Assembly (NCBI GenBank): GCA_040772885.1 | Contig: JAXGXF010000005.1 | Coordinates: 124,001 to 188,000 of the forward strand | Direction: 5' to 3' | From: Pullichristensenella sp002068815 | GTDB lineage: Bacteria; Bacillota; Clostridia; Christensenellales; Aristaeellaceae | DNA: 64,000 nt | In this document: one piece after another, positions 49,856-58,694 of the stretch | How the letters are laid out: every line of letters starts with the position of its first letter | Position numbering within the stretch: the first letter of the stretch is position 1 | Made by a program: the position numbers and the translations under genes | Notes under the pieces: generated by a model | Databases searched by the model: none | What the model saw: the letters and a program-made list of their open reading frames with translations, nothing else | What the model was told of the DNA's origin: nothing

Positions 49856-51441
49856 CGGTGCGCATATCGCAATTGAAATTGCCGCTGGACTACGAAAAGA
49901 CGCCCCTTGCCGCGCACGCGGCGAGGGCGCTTCGCTGCGCGGGGGAGGACATCATCTCGGTGGCGCTGCGCAGGAAATCGGTCGACGCGCGCGACAAGGC
50001 GGACATACGCTTCGTGCTGACGCTCGACGTCGAGCTCAGGCGCATGCCCCGCGCGCTCCCCGCGAACTGCGAAATCGCCGAACCGGACGCCCCGCGCGCG
50101 CTCCCGGCGCCGCGCGCGCTCGCGAGGCGCCCGGTCGTCGTGGGCCTCGGCCCGGCGGGGCTTTTCGCGGCGCTGACGCTCGCGAAGGCCGGGCTGCGTC
50201 CGGTCGTGCTCGAGCGCGGAAAGCCGGTCGACGAGCGCGCGCGGGACGTACGCGCGTTCTGGGCGGGCGGCGCGCTCGACCCGGAGAGCAACGTGCAGTT
50301 CGGCGAGGGCGGCGCGGGCGCGTTCTCGGACGGCAAGCTGAACACCGGCATCAAGGACGCGCGCTGCCGCGAGGTGCTGGAAGAGCTCTTCCGCGCCGGC
50401 GCGCCGGAGGAGATACTCTGCGAGGCCCGCCCGCACGTCGGGACGGACCGGCTGCCGGAGGTCGTCAAAAACCTCCGCGAGCGGATCGTCGCGCTCGGCG
50501 GCGACGTGCTGTTTGAGACGAAGCTGACCGGGCTCAAGGTCGAGGACGGCCACTTGCGAGGTGCAGTCGCGGAACGCGCGGGGGACAGGCTCGAGCTCGA
50601 CGCCGACGACCTGATCCTCGCCGTCGGCCACAGCGCGCGCGACGTGTTCGAGATGCTCGCGGCGGCGGGCGTCCGGATGTCCCCGAAGCCGTTCTCGATC
50701 GGCGCGCGCATCGAGCACAGCCAGATATCGATCGACCGCGCGCAGTACGGGGGGAGCGCGGGCCACCCGGCGCTTCCGGCGGCGGACTACCGGTTGAGCG
50801 CGCAGCTCCCCGGCGGCCGTGCGGCGTACACGTTCTGCATGTGCCCGGGCGGGACCGTCGTCGCGGCGGCGTCGGAACAGGGCTCTGTCGTCACAAACGG
50901 CATGAGCCCGTTCGCCAGAGACGGCAAAAACGCGAACAGCGCGCTGCTCGTGTCGGTCTCGCCCGCGGATTTCCCGGGGAGCGACGTGCTCGCGGGCGTG
51001 CGGTTCCAAAGGGAGTGGGAGAGGGCCGCGTTCGAGCTCGGCGGCGGGGATTTCCGAGCGCCCGCGCAATCGGTCGGGGATTTCCTCGCGGGGAGGCCGT
51101 CCTCGGGCGCGGGGGACGTCGAACCGAGCTACCTGCCGGGCGTCAAATACGCGGACCTCTCGAAGTGCCTGCCGGACTACGCGGTTTCGGGCATGCGGCT
51201 GGCGATCGCGCTGTTCGACAGGCGGCTCAAGGGCTTCGCTTCGCCGGGCGCGATTTTGACCGGGCCGGAGACGCGCTCGAGTTCGCCGCTTCGCATCGAG
51301 CGGGACGCCGGGGGCGAGGCATCATTGAAGGGATTGTACCCCTGCGGCGAGGGCGCGGGCTACGCAGGGGGGATACTGTCCGCCGCGGTCGACGGCATCC
51401 GCGCGGCGGAGGCGCTCATAACGGATGGGGCAATTGTGTGA
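49852..51441 (+). CDS. COG2509-type FAD-dependent dehydrogenase
   Basis: 529 residues. A roughly 90-residue N-terminal domain (VRISQLKLPLDYEKTPLAAHAARALR, RRKSVDARDKADIRFVLTLDVEL) precedes the FAD domain with VVGLGPAGLFAALTLAKAG (about 97-115), NVQFGEGGAGAFSDGKLNTGIKD and the C-terminal YPCGEGAGYAGGILSAAVDGI. Uncharacterised family common in Firmicutes. ATGA overlap with the previous gene; last gene before the maf promoter. Confidence 0.87.
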   Translation: MTVRISQLKLPLDYEKTPLAAHAARALRCAGEDIISVALRRKSVDARDKADIRFVLTLDVELRRMPRALPANCEIAEPDAPRALPAPRALARRPVVVGLGPAGLFAALTLAKAGLRPVVLERGKPVDERARDVRAFWAGGALDPESNVQFGEGGAGAFSDGKLNTGIKDARCREVLEELFRAGAPEEILCEARPHVGTDRLPEVVKNLRERIVALGGDVLFETKLTGLKVEDGHLRGAVAERAGDRLELDADDLILAVGHSARDVFEMLAAAGVRMSPKPFSIGARIEHSQISIDRAQYGGSAGHPALPAADYRLSAQLPGGRAAYTFCMCPGGTVVAAASEQGSVVTNGMSPFARDGKNANSALLVSVSPADFPGSDVLAGVRFQREWERAAFELGGGDFRAPAQSVGDFLAGRPSSGAGDVEPSYLPGVKYADLSKCLPDYAVSGMRLAIALFDRRLKGFASPGAILTGPETRSSSPLRIERDAGGEASLKGLYPCGEGAGYAGGILSAAVDGIRAAEALITDGAIV

Positions 51442-51491
51442 CAAAACGGGAACATAGAGGGAAATTGCTTTCCAACGACATGGTTGTATGC

Positions 51492-51497
51492 TATAAT
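51492..51497 (+). promoter_or_regulatory. Extended -10 promoter of the maf-mre operon
   Basis: TGCTATAAT is an extended -10 (TG-n-TATAAT); only a poor -35 (TTTCCA) lies 17 bases upstream, as expected for that class. Confidence 0.6.
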
Positions 51498-51526
51498 ACC
51501 GCAAGGCACGAGGGGGAATGTCCGGC

Positions 51527-52120
51527 ATGGAGCAGCACTTTCGGCTGATCCTGGCCTCCGGTTCGCCGCGCCGGCACGAGCTTTTAAAGCGCATGGGATA
51601 CGCGTTTGAGAGCTGCGCGCCGGACGTCGACGAGCGCGTCGAGGGGCCGGCCGAGGAGGTCGTCCGGGCGCTCGCGCAGCGGAAGGCGGGGAAGGCCGCC
51701 GAGGGGTATCCGTCCGGCGTCGTCGTCGCGTCCGACACGCTGGTGTCGCTGAACGGCCGCGCGCTCGGGAAGCCGATCGACGAAAAGGACGCGTTTTCGA
51801 TGCTCCGCGCGCTGTCCGGAAACGAGCACGAGGTGTTCACCGGCGTTTGCCTCATGGACGCCGCGACCGGCCGGGTGTCGATCGAGGTCGTGCGCACCGG
51901 CGTGCGCTTCCGCGCGCTCTCTGACGCGGAAATCGAAGCCTATATCGCGACCGGCGAGCCGATGGACAAGGCGGGCGCCTACGGCATACAGGGCGCGGCG
52001 GGCGCGTTCGTCGAAAAAATCGACGGCTCCTATGAAAACGTGATGGGCTTTCCGGTCGACGACGTCGAGCGGATGCTCAAAGAATTTCTGAAGAAACAAC
52101 CCGTTCGGGAGGGGCGCTGA
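51527..52120 (+). CDS. maf: Maf family nucleotide pyrophosphatase
   Basis: 197 residues. LILASGSPRRHELLKRMG (residues 6-23), VASDTLVSLNGRALGKP and AGAYGIQGAAGAFVEKIDGSYENVMGFP are Maf blocks. Hydrolyses non-canonical dTTP/UTP-type nucleotides and is linked to cell division arrest. ATG at 51527 is preferred because GAGGGG sits 10 bases before it; an ATG at 51518 is too close to that site. TGATG overlap with mreB. Confidence 0.92.
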   Translation: MEQHFRLILASGSPRRHELLKRMGYAFESCAPDVDERVEGPAEEVVRALAQRKAGKAAEGYPSGVVVASDTLVSLNGRALGKPIDEKDAFSMLRALSGNEHEVFTGVCLMDAATGRVSIEVVRTGVRFRALSDAEIEAYIATGEPMDKAGAYGIQGAAGAFVEKIDGSYENVMGFPVDDVERMLKEFLKKQPVREGR

Positions 52121-53160
52121 TGGGCGTATTTTCATCCGGCGGCGTGGGAATCGACCTCGGTTCCGCGAACGTGACGATCTTTCTGGAGAACGAGGGCGTG
52201 GTGCTGCGCGAGCCGAGCTATGTGCTGTCGCTGTGCGAAAACCCGGAGCATGTGCTCGCGGTCGGTCGCGACGCGAGGCAGATGCTCGGCAGGACGCCCA
52301 GGCAGGCGGTGCTTCTCTCGCCGGTCATGGACGGCGCGGTCGGCGACCAGGAGCTCGCGTCTCTGCTCGTCCGGGCGCTGTCGGACAAGGCGATCGGCCG
52401 CAAGCGGGCGCTCGAGAGGACGCGCGTCGTCGTCTCGATGGCGCAGGGGACGACGAAGGTCGAGCGGCAGGCGCTCGAGGCCGCCGTCCGCGCGCTCGGC
52501 GCGAGAAAGGCGGCGCTGATCCGCTCGACGGTCGCCGCGGCGGTCGGCGCGGGCGTGCCGATCGCGGAGCCGAAGGGCGTGATGGTCGTCAACATCGGAG
52601 GCTCCACGACCGAGGTCGCCGTGCTCTCGATCCACGGCGTCGTCGCGACGCGCTCGATGCGCACCGGCGGCATGGCGCTCGACGAGGCGATCATCCGCTA
52701 CATACGCAACGAAAAGGGGCTGGTCATCGGCCAGCGCACGGCCGAGGATTTGAAGACCGACATAGGCTCCGCAAAGGACATGGGAGCCGAGAGCGCGCAG
52801 GACGTTCTTCTGCGCGGCCGCGATGCCAGAACCGGCAAGCCCGCGACAGTGTCCGTCTCGCCGCGGGAGGTCTATCGCGCGATTCTCCCGCCTTTGCAGA
52901 TGCTCTTGGAGAACATCCGCGAGGCGTTCGAGAACACGCCGCCGGAACTCGCCGCGGACATACTCGAGCGCGGCATCTACCTCTCGGGCGGCGGCGCGCG
53001 GCTCGAGGGGCTCAGCGACCGGCTCTCGGGGCTTTTGAAACTCCCGGTACATATGGGCGAAGCGCCCGAGGACGACGTCGCCGCCGGCGCGGGCGCGGTC
53101 GCCTCCGACGAAAAGCTCGCCGCGAAACTTCTGCAGACCGGCTGCCTGATCGAACTGTAA
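52120..53160 (+). CDS. mreB: Rod-shape protein MreB
   Basis: 346-residue bacterial actin. Phosphate-1 GIDLGSANVTIFLENEGVVLREPSYV (about 9-34), phosphate-2 MVVNIGGSTTEVAVLS (about 155-170), adenosine loop GIYLSGGGARLEGL (about 285-298). Guides lateral wall synthesis with MreCD, RodA and PBP2, all encoded downstream. The amphipathic N-terminus is short (MGVFSSGG). Confidence 0.93.
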   Translation: MGVFSSGGVGIDLGSANVTIFLENEGVVLREPSYVLSLCENPEHVLAVGRDARQMLGRTPRQAVLLSPVMDGAVGDQELASLLVRALSDKAIGRKRALERTRVVVSMAQGTTKVERQALEAAVRALGARKAALIRSTVAAAVGAGVPIAEPKGVMVVNIGGSTTEVAVLSIHGVVATRSMRTGGMALDEAIIRYIRNEKGLVIGQRTAEDLKTDIGSAKDMGAESAQDVLLRGRDARTGKPATVSVSPREVYRAILPPLQMLLENIREAFENTPPELAADILERGIYLSGGGARLEGLSDRLSGLLKLPVHMGEAPEDDVAAGAGAVASDEKLAAKLLQTGCLIEL

Positions 53161-53173
53161 GGGGATTCGTCCA

Positions 53174-54277
53174 ATGGCAAAGAAACGCGGCGGGCGCGCC
53201 TATTCGAAGGCGCATGTGGAAAAACAGAGGCGAAACCGTGGAAGCGCCATACGCAGGGCGCTGTTTGTCGTCGCCGTGCTCGCGATCGTCGCGGCGGCGG
53301 TGTTTTTCCTTGTGCTCCGCACGGGTTCGAAGATCTCCGTCGGCGAAAACGCGATCGGCTCGGTGCTCTCGCCGGTGCAGAACGCGTTTAGCTCCGCGAC
53401 GAAGTGGGTCCGCGATTTCTTTACCAACTGGCGCGAGTACGACGTCCTGAAGGAGAGCTACGACGACCTGTACCTCGAAAACCAGCAGCTGAGCCTGCAG
53501 TTGCAAAGCGCCGAGGAGGCGTCGCGCGAGAACGAGCGGCTGAAGGCGCTTCTCGACGCGAAGGACCGCTACGAGGCGCTCGACCCGCTCTACGCGAAGG
53601 TCATCGCGTGCGACCCCGGCCAGTGGTTCGACACGTTTTCGATCAACCGCGGCGAGAGCGAGGGCGTGAAGGTCGGCATGGCCGTCGTCACCGGCGACGG
53701 GCTGATCGGCCGCGTCTACGAGGCCGGGCTCAACTACGCGAAGGTGCTGTGCATCATCGACTCCCGAAGCGCGGTCGCGACCCTCATCGAGCGCACGCGC
53801 GACAACGGCGTGATGCGCGGCCAGATCACCGCGTCGTCGTCGACGCCGGAGTGCTATGTCTACTATCTCCCGAACATCTCGAACATCGTGCCCGGGGACA
53901 ATTTGATCACCTCCGGCACGGATTCCCTGTACCCGAAGGGGCTGCTCGTGGGAACCGTCACCGCCGTCAGCCGCAACGCGGGCCCCGAGGGGAACTACGT
54001 GCTCGTGCGCCCGGCGGCGGATTTCCAGCACATCGAGGAGGTGCTGATCCTGCGCACCGTCATCGAGACCGACGAGGAGCTCAACCCCGTCCCGTCGCCG
54101 CCGGCGAAGCCCGTCATCACGGCGACGCCCGACCCGGCCGCGCTGCTCGACGAAGCGGCGGACGTGGGCGACGAGGACGACGACATCTTCCACTACCCGT
54201 CGGCCATGCCCGGCACCCAGGCATCCACCGCGCCGCTCGTGGAGGAGCTGCCGGAGGACAGCTGGGTGAACGGCTAG
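53174..54277 (+). CDS. mreC: Rod-shape protein MreC with extended C-terminal tail
   Basis: 367 residues. Basic cytoplasmic start, membrane helix near 28-47, coiled coil (DDLYLENQQLSLQLQSAEEASRENERLKALLDAK, about 96-130), then the MreC beta domains with ITSGTDSLYPKGLLVGTV. The last 65 residues, from about 303, are proline- and acid-rich (DEDDDIFHYPS, VEELPEDSW) and look disordered; most MreC proteins end soon after the beta domain. Confidence 0.92.
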   Translation: MAKKRGGRAYSKAHVEKQRRNRGSAIRRALFVVAVLAIVAAAVFFLVLRTGSKISVGENAIGSVLSPVQNAFSSATKWVRDFFTNWREYDVLKESYDDLYLENQQLSLQLQSAEEASRENERLKALLDAKDRYEALDPLYAKVIACDPGQWFDTFSINRGESEGVKVGMAVVTGDGLIGRVYEAGLNYAKVLCIIDSRSAVATLIERTRDNGVMRGQITASSSTPECYVYYLPNISNIVPGDNLITSGTDSLYPKGLLVGTVTAVSRNAGPEGNYVLVRPAADFQHIEEVLILRTVIETDEELNPVPSPPAKPVITATPDPAALLDEAADVGDEDDDIFHYPSAMPGTQASTAPLVEELPEDSWVNG

Positions 54278-54286
54278 GGGGTCGCC

Positions 54287-54835
54287 ATGCGCAGGAGATT
54301 CATGCCGGCGGCGCTGGTGCTCGCGGCGCTCATGATCGACACGGCGGTCGTGCCGTTCGTGCTCGCGAACCCGTTCATCGTATCGCTGACGCTTGTCACG
54401 GTGCTCGAGCTCGCGATCTACCTGGGCCGCATGCACGGCATGCTCTACGGGACGCTCGGCGGGCTCTTGCTCGACATCCTGGTCGGCTACCCGCTCGGGT
54501 TCAACACGTTCCGGTTCATCATACTGGGCTTTCTCGCGGGAACCGTCGCGTATGAGCCGGTCGAGGAGCGCACGCGCAAGGCCGCGTCGAGGCTGTATCT
54601 CCGCCGGGCGCTGACGCTGTTCGCGGCCGTGCTCGCCTCCGAGATCGTCGTCTACGCCTACCAGTACTTCAACACGGCGCTCCTCAACGGCGTCTATTTT
54701 CGAAACATCGGCATTCGCACCGCGCTCTCGACGGCCCTGGGGATGCTCCTGGGGCCGATCGACGCTAGGCTCATACTCGGAAAGCCGAAGCCCTATCAGC
54801 GCACGTCCGCGAAGCGGGAGGTGAAGTCCTTTTGA
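54287..54835 (+). CDS. mreD: Rod-shape protein MreD
   Basis: 182 residues, five or six helices; GRMHGMLYGTLGGLLLDILVGYPLGFNTFRF is the conserved core of MreD. Polytopic partner of MreC in the elongasome. Nine bases after mreC; stop overlaps the TTG start of the PBP2 gene. Confidence 0.9.
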   Translation: MRRRFMPAALVLAALMIDTAVVPFVLANPFIVSLTLVTVLELAIYLGRMHGMLYGTLGGLLLDILVGYPLGFNTFRFIILGFLAGTVAYEPVEERTRKAASRLYLRRALTLFAAVLASEIVVYAYQYFNTALLNGVYFRNIGIRTALSTALGMLLGPIDARLILGKPKPYQRTSAKREVKSF

Positions 54836-57378
54836 AGCCCTATAAGAATCGCATATTGATCCTGTGCCTCGTGCTCGTCGCGGCGTTCACCGCGGTCTAT
54901 TTCCGGATGAACGCGATGATGATCAAGAACGGCGACGCCTACGCCGAGCGCGCGAGCAGCAAGTCCACGAAGACGCTGACCCTGACGGGCATGCGCGGCA
55001 CGATCTACGACGCGAACATGACGCCCATGGCCTACGACCGGCGCAGCTTCAACGTGACGTTCTACCGCGACCCGTCGAAGTCCGGAGACGTTGAGCGCGA
55101 GAGCTACACGCGCTCGATCCTCGAGGCGATACGGCTCGTCGAGTCGAACGGAAAGAGCACGATCACCGAGTTCTGGCTCAAGAAGGACGAGGACGGCGTG
55201 TGGCGCTTCGACACGGGCTCCGGCAACGAGGCGGTCGAGGCCGCGCGCGAAAAGCAGTGGCGGCAGAACTTCTACCTGGTCGACACGGCGAACATCCCCC
55301 ATCCGGAAGAGGAGCTGATGAACGAGCTGCTGGATAAGTACTTCGTGCTGAAAATCCTTCGCGAGGAGATGGAGGCGCAGTACGGCGAACCGTACGCGGA
55401 GGGGCTCAAGGACGAGGACGTCGTGCTCGCAAACGAGGAAGTGGTCGTCAAGGTGCTCGCAATCTGGCAGGCGTCGCGCATGAACGCGTTCAACTCGCAG
55501 CCGGTGCCGATCGCCTACGACGTCGGCTTCGAGACGGTCTCCGAGATCGAGGCGCGCGCGATGAACCTCGACGGCATCTCCGCGCAGGAGAGCTCCGAGC
55601 GCGTCTATCCGCAGAAGAACATCGCCTGCCACGCGGTCGGCTACATCGGAAAGATCACGAGCGACGACCAGCTCGCCGCCTATAGGGCCAAGGGCTACCC
55701 GACCGACGCGATGGTCGGCGTTTCGGGCATCGAGGCGTCGATGGAGGACCAGCTCTCGCCCTACATCGCCTACCGGCAGGGCGAGCGCGTCGTCGAGATC
55801 GACACGCGCGGCAAGATCGTGCGCGAGATTTCCAGCACCGCGCCCGTCGACGGAAACTCGATCGTCCTGACGATCGACCACAACCTGCAGGCGGTCATGC
55901 GCTCGGCGCTTCAGTCGACGATCAACCAGATCAACCGCGAGCAGCGCCAGCAGATGGAGAGCGGGACGTGGCAGCGCAGGAACGCGACCGAGCTCGCGCG
56001 CTACGAGGACATGGGATACCCCGTGCAATTGGCCAAGACCGGCGCGATGATCGCGATGGACCCGAACTCCGGAAGGGTTCTGGGTTACGTCAGCCTCCCG
56101 GACTACGACCTGTCGCTGTTCGAGGGCGGCATAGACCCGGGCGAGTGGTCGGAGATCGTCAACAACGAGGGAAACCCGCTGTTCGACCGCGCGATCTCCG
56201 CGAAGGACGCGCCGGGCTCGACCTTCAAGCTCTGCACGGCGCTCGCGGGGCTTGCGACCGGTGAGATCACGATCGACACGCGCATCAGCGACAGGGGCGG
56301 GTTTTACGAGACCGACAAGACGAACCCGGCGATGTGCTGGATTCCGGCCTCGCAGCGGTGGAAGCACCAGAACCAGACCGTCGTCGAGGGGCTCTCGAAC
56401 TCGTGCAACTTCTTCTTCTACACGGTCGGCTACAAGGTCGGCGTCAAGCGGATGACGGAGTGGGCGGCGCAGTTGGGGCTTACGTCCCGCACGAACATAG
56501 AGCTTCCGGGCGAGGCGACGAGCTTCGTCGGCAACCAGCAGATGCTCTACGACCCGGACGTGCCGATCGCAAGCCAGCAGACCTACAAGCCGCTGATCGC
56601 CGCGAACACGCTTCGCAACCTGATCAAGGGCATCGGCGAGGAGCGCAACATCGAGTACGAGGACGAGCGCGTCAACGAGATCGTCAAAAAGCTGATGGAC
56701 GTCGCGGTCAGCTACGACACGCGCGAGTCCTGGCCGAGGGCGATCCGCGACATACTCATCTACGACCTGAACCTGCCGGAGCAGTACATCTCGGCGAACT
56801 ACCTCGGCAACACGATCTCGACCTACATCCAGGACCTGTACTGGACGCCGAACGAGACGATCATGATGTCCATCGGCCAGTCGATCACGCAGATCACGCC
56901 GATCGCGGCGGCGCGCTACGTGTCGGCGATCGCGAACGGCGGCACCGTCTACGACGCGCAGATCATCGACAAGATCATCGCGCCGGACGGAACGGTCGTG
57001 CTCGACAAGGAGCCGGTCGTCGCCAACAGGATCGAGACGGACGACATCTACTTCCAGAAGATACGCGAGGGCATGGAGAACGTGACCTCGGCCGAGAACG
57101 AGGGCACCGCCGGCGAGGCGTTCAAGAACTTCAAGTACAAGGTCGCGGCGAAGACGGGGACCTCGCAGAGGACGAAGATCGACGTCGAGAACAACTCGTG
57201 GCTCGTGTGCTACGCGCCCGCGGACGACCCGAAGATCGCGGTCGTCGTCTACATCCAGAACGGCTTCGCGGGCCTGCGCTCCGCGAACGCCGCGAAGGAG
57301 ACGATCCGGTATTACCTCGACAACTACGGCGGCTACGAGGATTCGTCGGTGTCCGAAGAGTACACGGTGGCGGAATAG
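54832..57378 (+). CDS. mrdA: Penicillin-binding protein 2 (elongation transpeptidase)
   Basis: 848 residues, longer than the 600-700 typical. One N-terminal helix (about 7-27), pedestal domain with LTGMRGTIYDANMTPMAYDRR, then the transpeptidase: Ser463 in GSTFK, S524-C-N526, and K774-T-G in AAKTGTSQ. An insertion of about 120 residues lies between the SxN region and SIGQSITQITPI, and the pedestal is also enlarged; both are seen in Clostridia PBP2. Start is TTG at 54832, with GGGAGG nine bases before. Confidence 0.93.
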   Translation: MKPYKNRILILCLVLVAAFTAVYFRMNAMMIKNGDAYAERASSKSTKTLTLTGMRGTIYDANMTPMAYDRRSFNVTFYRDPSKSGDVERESYTRSILEAIRLVESNGKSTITEFWLKKDEDGVWRFDTGSGNEAVEAAREKQWRQNFYLVDTANIPHPEEELMNELLDKYFVLKILREEMEAQYGEPYAEGLKDEDVVLANEEVVVKVLAIWQASRMNAFNSQPVPIAYDVGFETVSEIEARAMNLDGISAQESSERVYPQKNIACHAVGYIGKITSDDQLAAYRAKGYPTDAMVGVSGIEASMEDQLSPYIAYRQGERVVEIDTRGKIVREISSTAPVDGNSIVLTIDHNLQAVMRSALQSTINQINREQRQQMESGTWQRRNATELARYEDMGYPVQLAKTGAMIAMDPNSGRVLGYVSLPDYDLSLFEGGIDPGEWSEIVNNEGNPLFDRAISAKDAPGSTFKLCTALAGLATGEITIDTRISDRGGFYETDKTNPAMCWIPASQRWKHQNQTVVEGLSNSCNFFFYTVGYKVGVKRMTEWAAQLGLTSRTNIELPGEATSFVGNQQMLYDPDVPIASQQTYKPLIAANTLRNLIKGIGEERNIEYEDERVNEIVKKLMDVAVSYDTRESWPRAIRDILIYDLNLPEQYISANYLGNTISTYIQDLYWTPNETIMMSIGQSITQITPIAAARYVSAIANGGTVYDAQIIDKIIAPDGTVVLDKEPVVANRIETDDIYFQKIREGMENVTSAENEGTAGEAFKNFKYKVAAKTGTSQRTKIDVENNSWLVCYAPADDPKIAVVVYIQNGFAGLRSANAAKETIRYYLDNYGGYEDSSVSEEYTVAE

Positions 57379-57400
57379 AAACGGGAGAAGGAGCCGACCG

Positions 57401-58636
57401 ATGCGAGCAAAGCTGACGGCGCTGTTGAAGCAGCTGCGCCTGAACAAATTTGACCGGAGCCTGATGCGGTATTTCGACTGGCCGCTGTTTCTGATCGTGC
57501 TGGTCATATCGCTGTTCGGCGTCGTGTGCATCTTCTCCGCGTCGACGATCTCCGTCACGCAGACCCCCTCGACCGTCATGGAGATGCTCGAGACGCAGCC
57601 GGTCACCTACGCGCGGCTGCAGCTGATCTGGCTCGGCGCGGGCCTGCTCGCGATGATGGCGATCATCTACTTCGGCTACGACCTGTACGGCCACTACGCG
57701 AACACGTTCTACATACTCAACATCGTGCTGCTCGTGGTCGTGCTCGGCATGGACCCGAAGCGCGGCGGCATGACCGCGTTCTTCACGTGGGGCTCGACCG
57801 CCGAGCGCACGTTCCAGCCGTCCGAGGTCGGCAAGGTCGCGATGATCATCGCGTTCGCCCGCGCGTTTTCGGCGCGCGTGAAGCCCGTCATGCACGTGCG
57901 CGACCTGATCCCGCTCGTGATCTACATGGGCATACCGCTGACCCTGATCGTCGCGCAGCCGGACGTCGGAACGGCGCTTGTGTACCTCGCGGTGTTCTCG
58001 ATCATGGTGTTCGTATCCGGCACGAACTACAAATTGCTGCTCGCGGTCATGAGCTGCATCGTGCTTCTGGTCATCCCGGTCTGGTATTTCATGAACTCCT
58101 CGGACAACTTCCGCATGATGCGCATTCTGATCTGGCTCGACCCGGAGAGCTACCCGGACTACGCGCGGCAGGTCATCAACGCGCAGACCGCGGTCGGCTC
58201 CGGCGGCATGTGGGGGAAGGGGATCGTCTCGCCGGGGAGCTTCGCGTCGCTCGGCTACATCTCCGACGACCATACGGATTTCATCTTCGCGATCTGCTGC
58301 GAGAGCTTCGGCATGGTCGGCGCGTCCGCGCTCGTGCTCTTGTACGCGCTGTTGCTCGGGCGGATGTTCTACCTGTCGACGAAGGCCGCGGACGCGTTCG
58401 GCGCGTACCTGATCATCGGCGTCGCGTCGATGCTCACGTTCCACATCGTCGAAAATATCGCGATGGTCATAGGGCTTTTGCCCGTCACGGGCATTCCTCT
58501 GCCGTTCATGAGCTACGGGGGCTCGAACATGATCACGAACATGCTGGGCATAGGGCTCGTGATGAACGTCGTCATGCGCTCGAGGAACAGAGAGGTCAAG
58601 AACCGGATCGTCACGAGCAGGGAGATACGGCTGTAA
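57401..58636 (+). CDS. rodA: Rod-shape SEDS glycosyltransferase RodA
   Basis: 411 residues, ten helices. FQPSEVGKVAMIIAFAR, QPDVGTALVYLAVFS (catalytic Asp region), GSGGMWGKGIVSPGS and GIPLPFMSYGGSNMITNM are SEDS landmarks. Polymerises lipid II for lateral wall together with PBP2, encoded directly upstream. GGAGAAGGAG before the ATG. Last gene of the maf-mreBCD-mrdA-rodA operon. Confidence 0.93.
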   Translation: MRAKLTALLKQLRLNKFDRSLMRYFDWPLFLIVLVISLFGVVCIFSASTISVTQTPSTVMEMLETQPVTYARLQLIWLGAGLLAMMAIIYFGYDLYGHYANTFYILNIVLLVVVLGMDPKRGGMTAFFTWGSTAERTFQPSEVGKVAMIIAFARAFSARVKPVMHVRDLIPLVIYMGIPLTLIVAQPDVGTALVYLAVFSIMVFVSGTNYKLLLAVMSCIVLLVIPVWYFMNSSDNFRMMRILIWLDPESYPDYARQVINAQTAVGSGGMWGKGIVSPGSFASLGYISDDHTDFIFAICCESFGMVGASALVLLYALLLGRMFYLSTKAADAFGAYLIIGVASMLTFHIVENIAMVIGLLPVTGIPLPFMSYGGSNMITNMLGIGLVMNVVMRSRNREVKNRIVTSREIRL

Positions 58637-58637
58637 G

Positions 58638-58692
58638 GCGTCGAAAAACCTCGTTTTTCGACGCTTTGAGGCGTCCTCGCGGGCGCCTCTTG
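58638..58692 (+). terminator. Tandem hairpins after rodA
   Basis: First hairpin: perfect 12-base arms GCGTCGAAAAAC / GTTTTTCGACGC (58638-58649, 58653-58664) followed by TTTGA. Second: GAGGCGTCC / GGGCGCCTC (58668-58676, 58681-58689) followed by TTGATTTATT. Closes the elongasome operon against the convergent rRNA-modification operon. Confidence 0.7.
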
Positions 58693-58694
58693 AT

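Noticed and set aside
54796..57606. 936-codon frame opposite the PBP2 gene
   Set aside because: No ribosome site and a Val/Arg/Asp-rich shadow composition; PBP2 on the other strand has all catalytic motifs.
58638..58692. Tandem inverted repeats read as a CRISPR or mobile element end
   Set aside because: The two hairpins differ in sequence, lack spacers or target duplications, and sit exactly where an operon terminator is expected.
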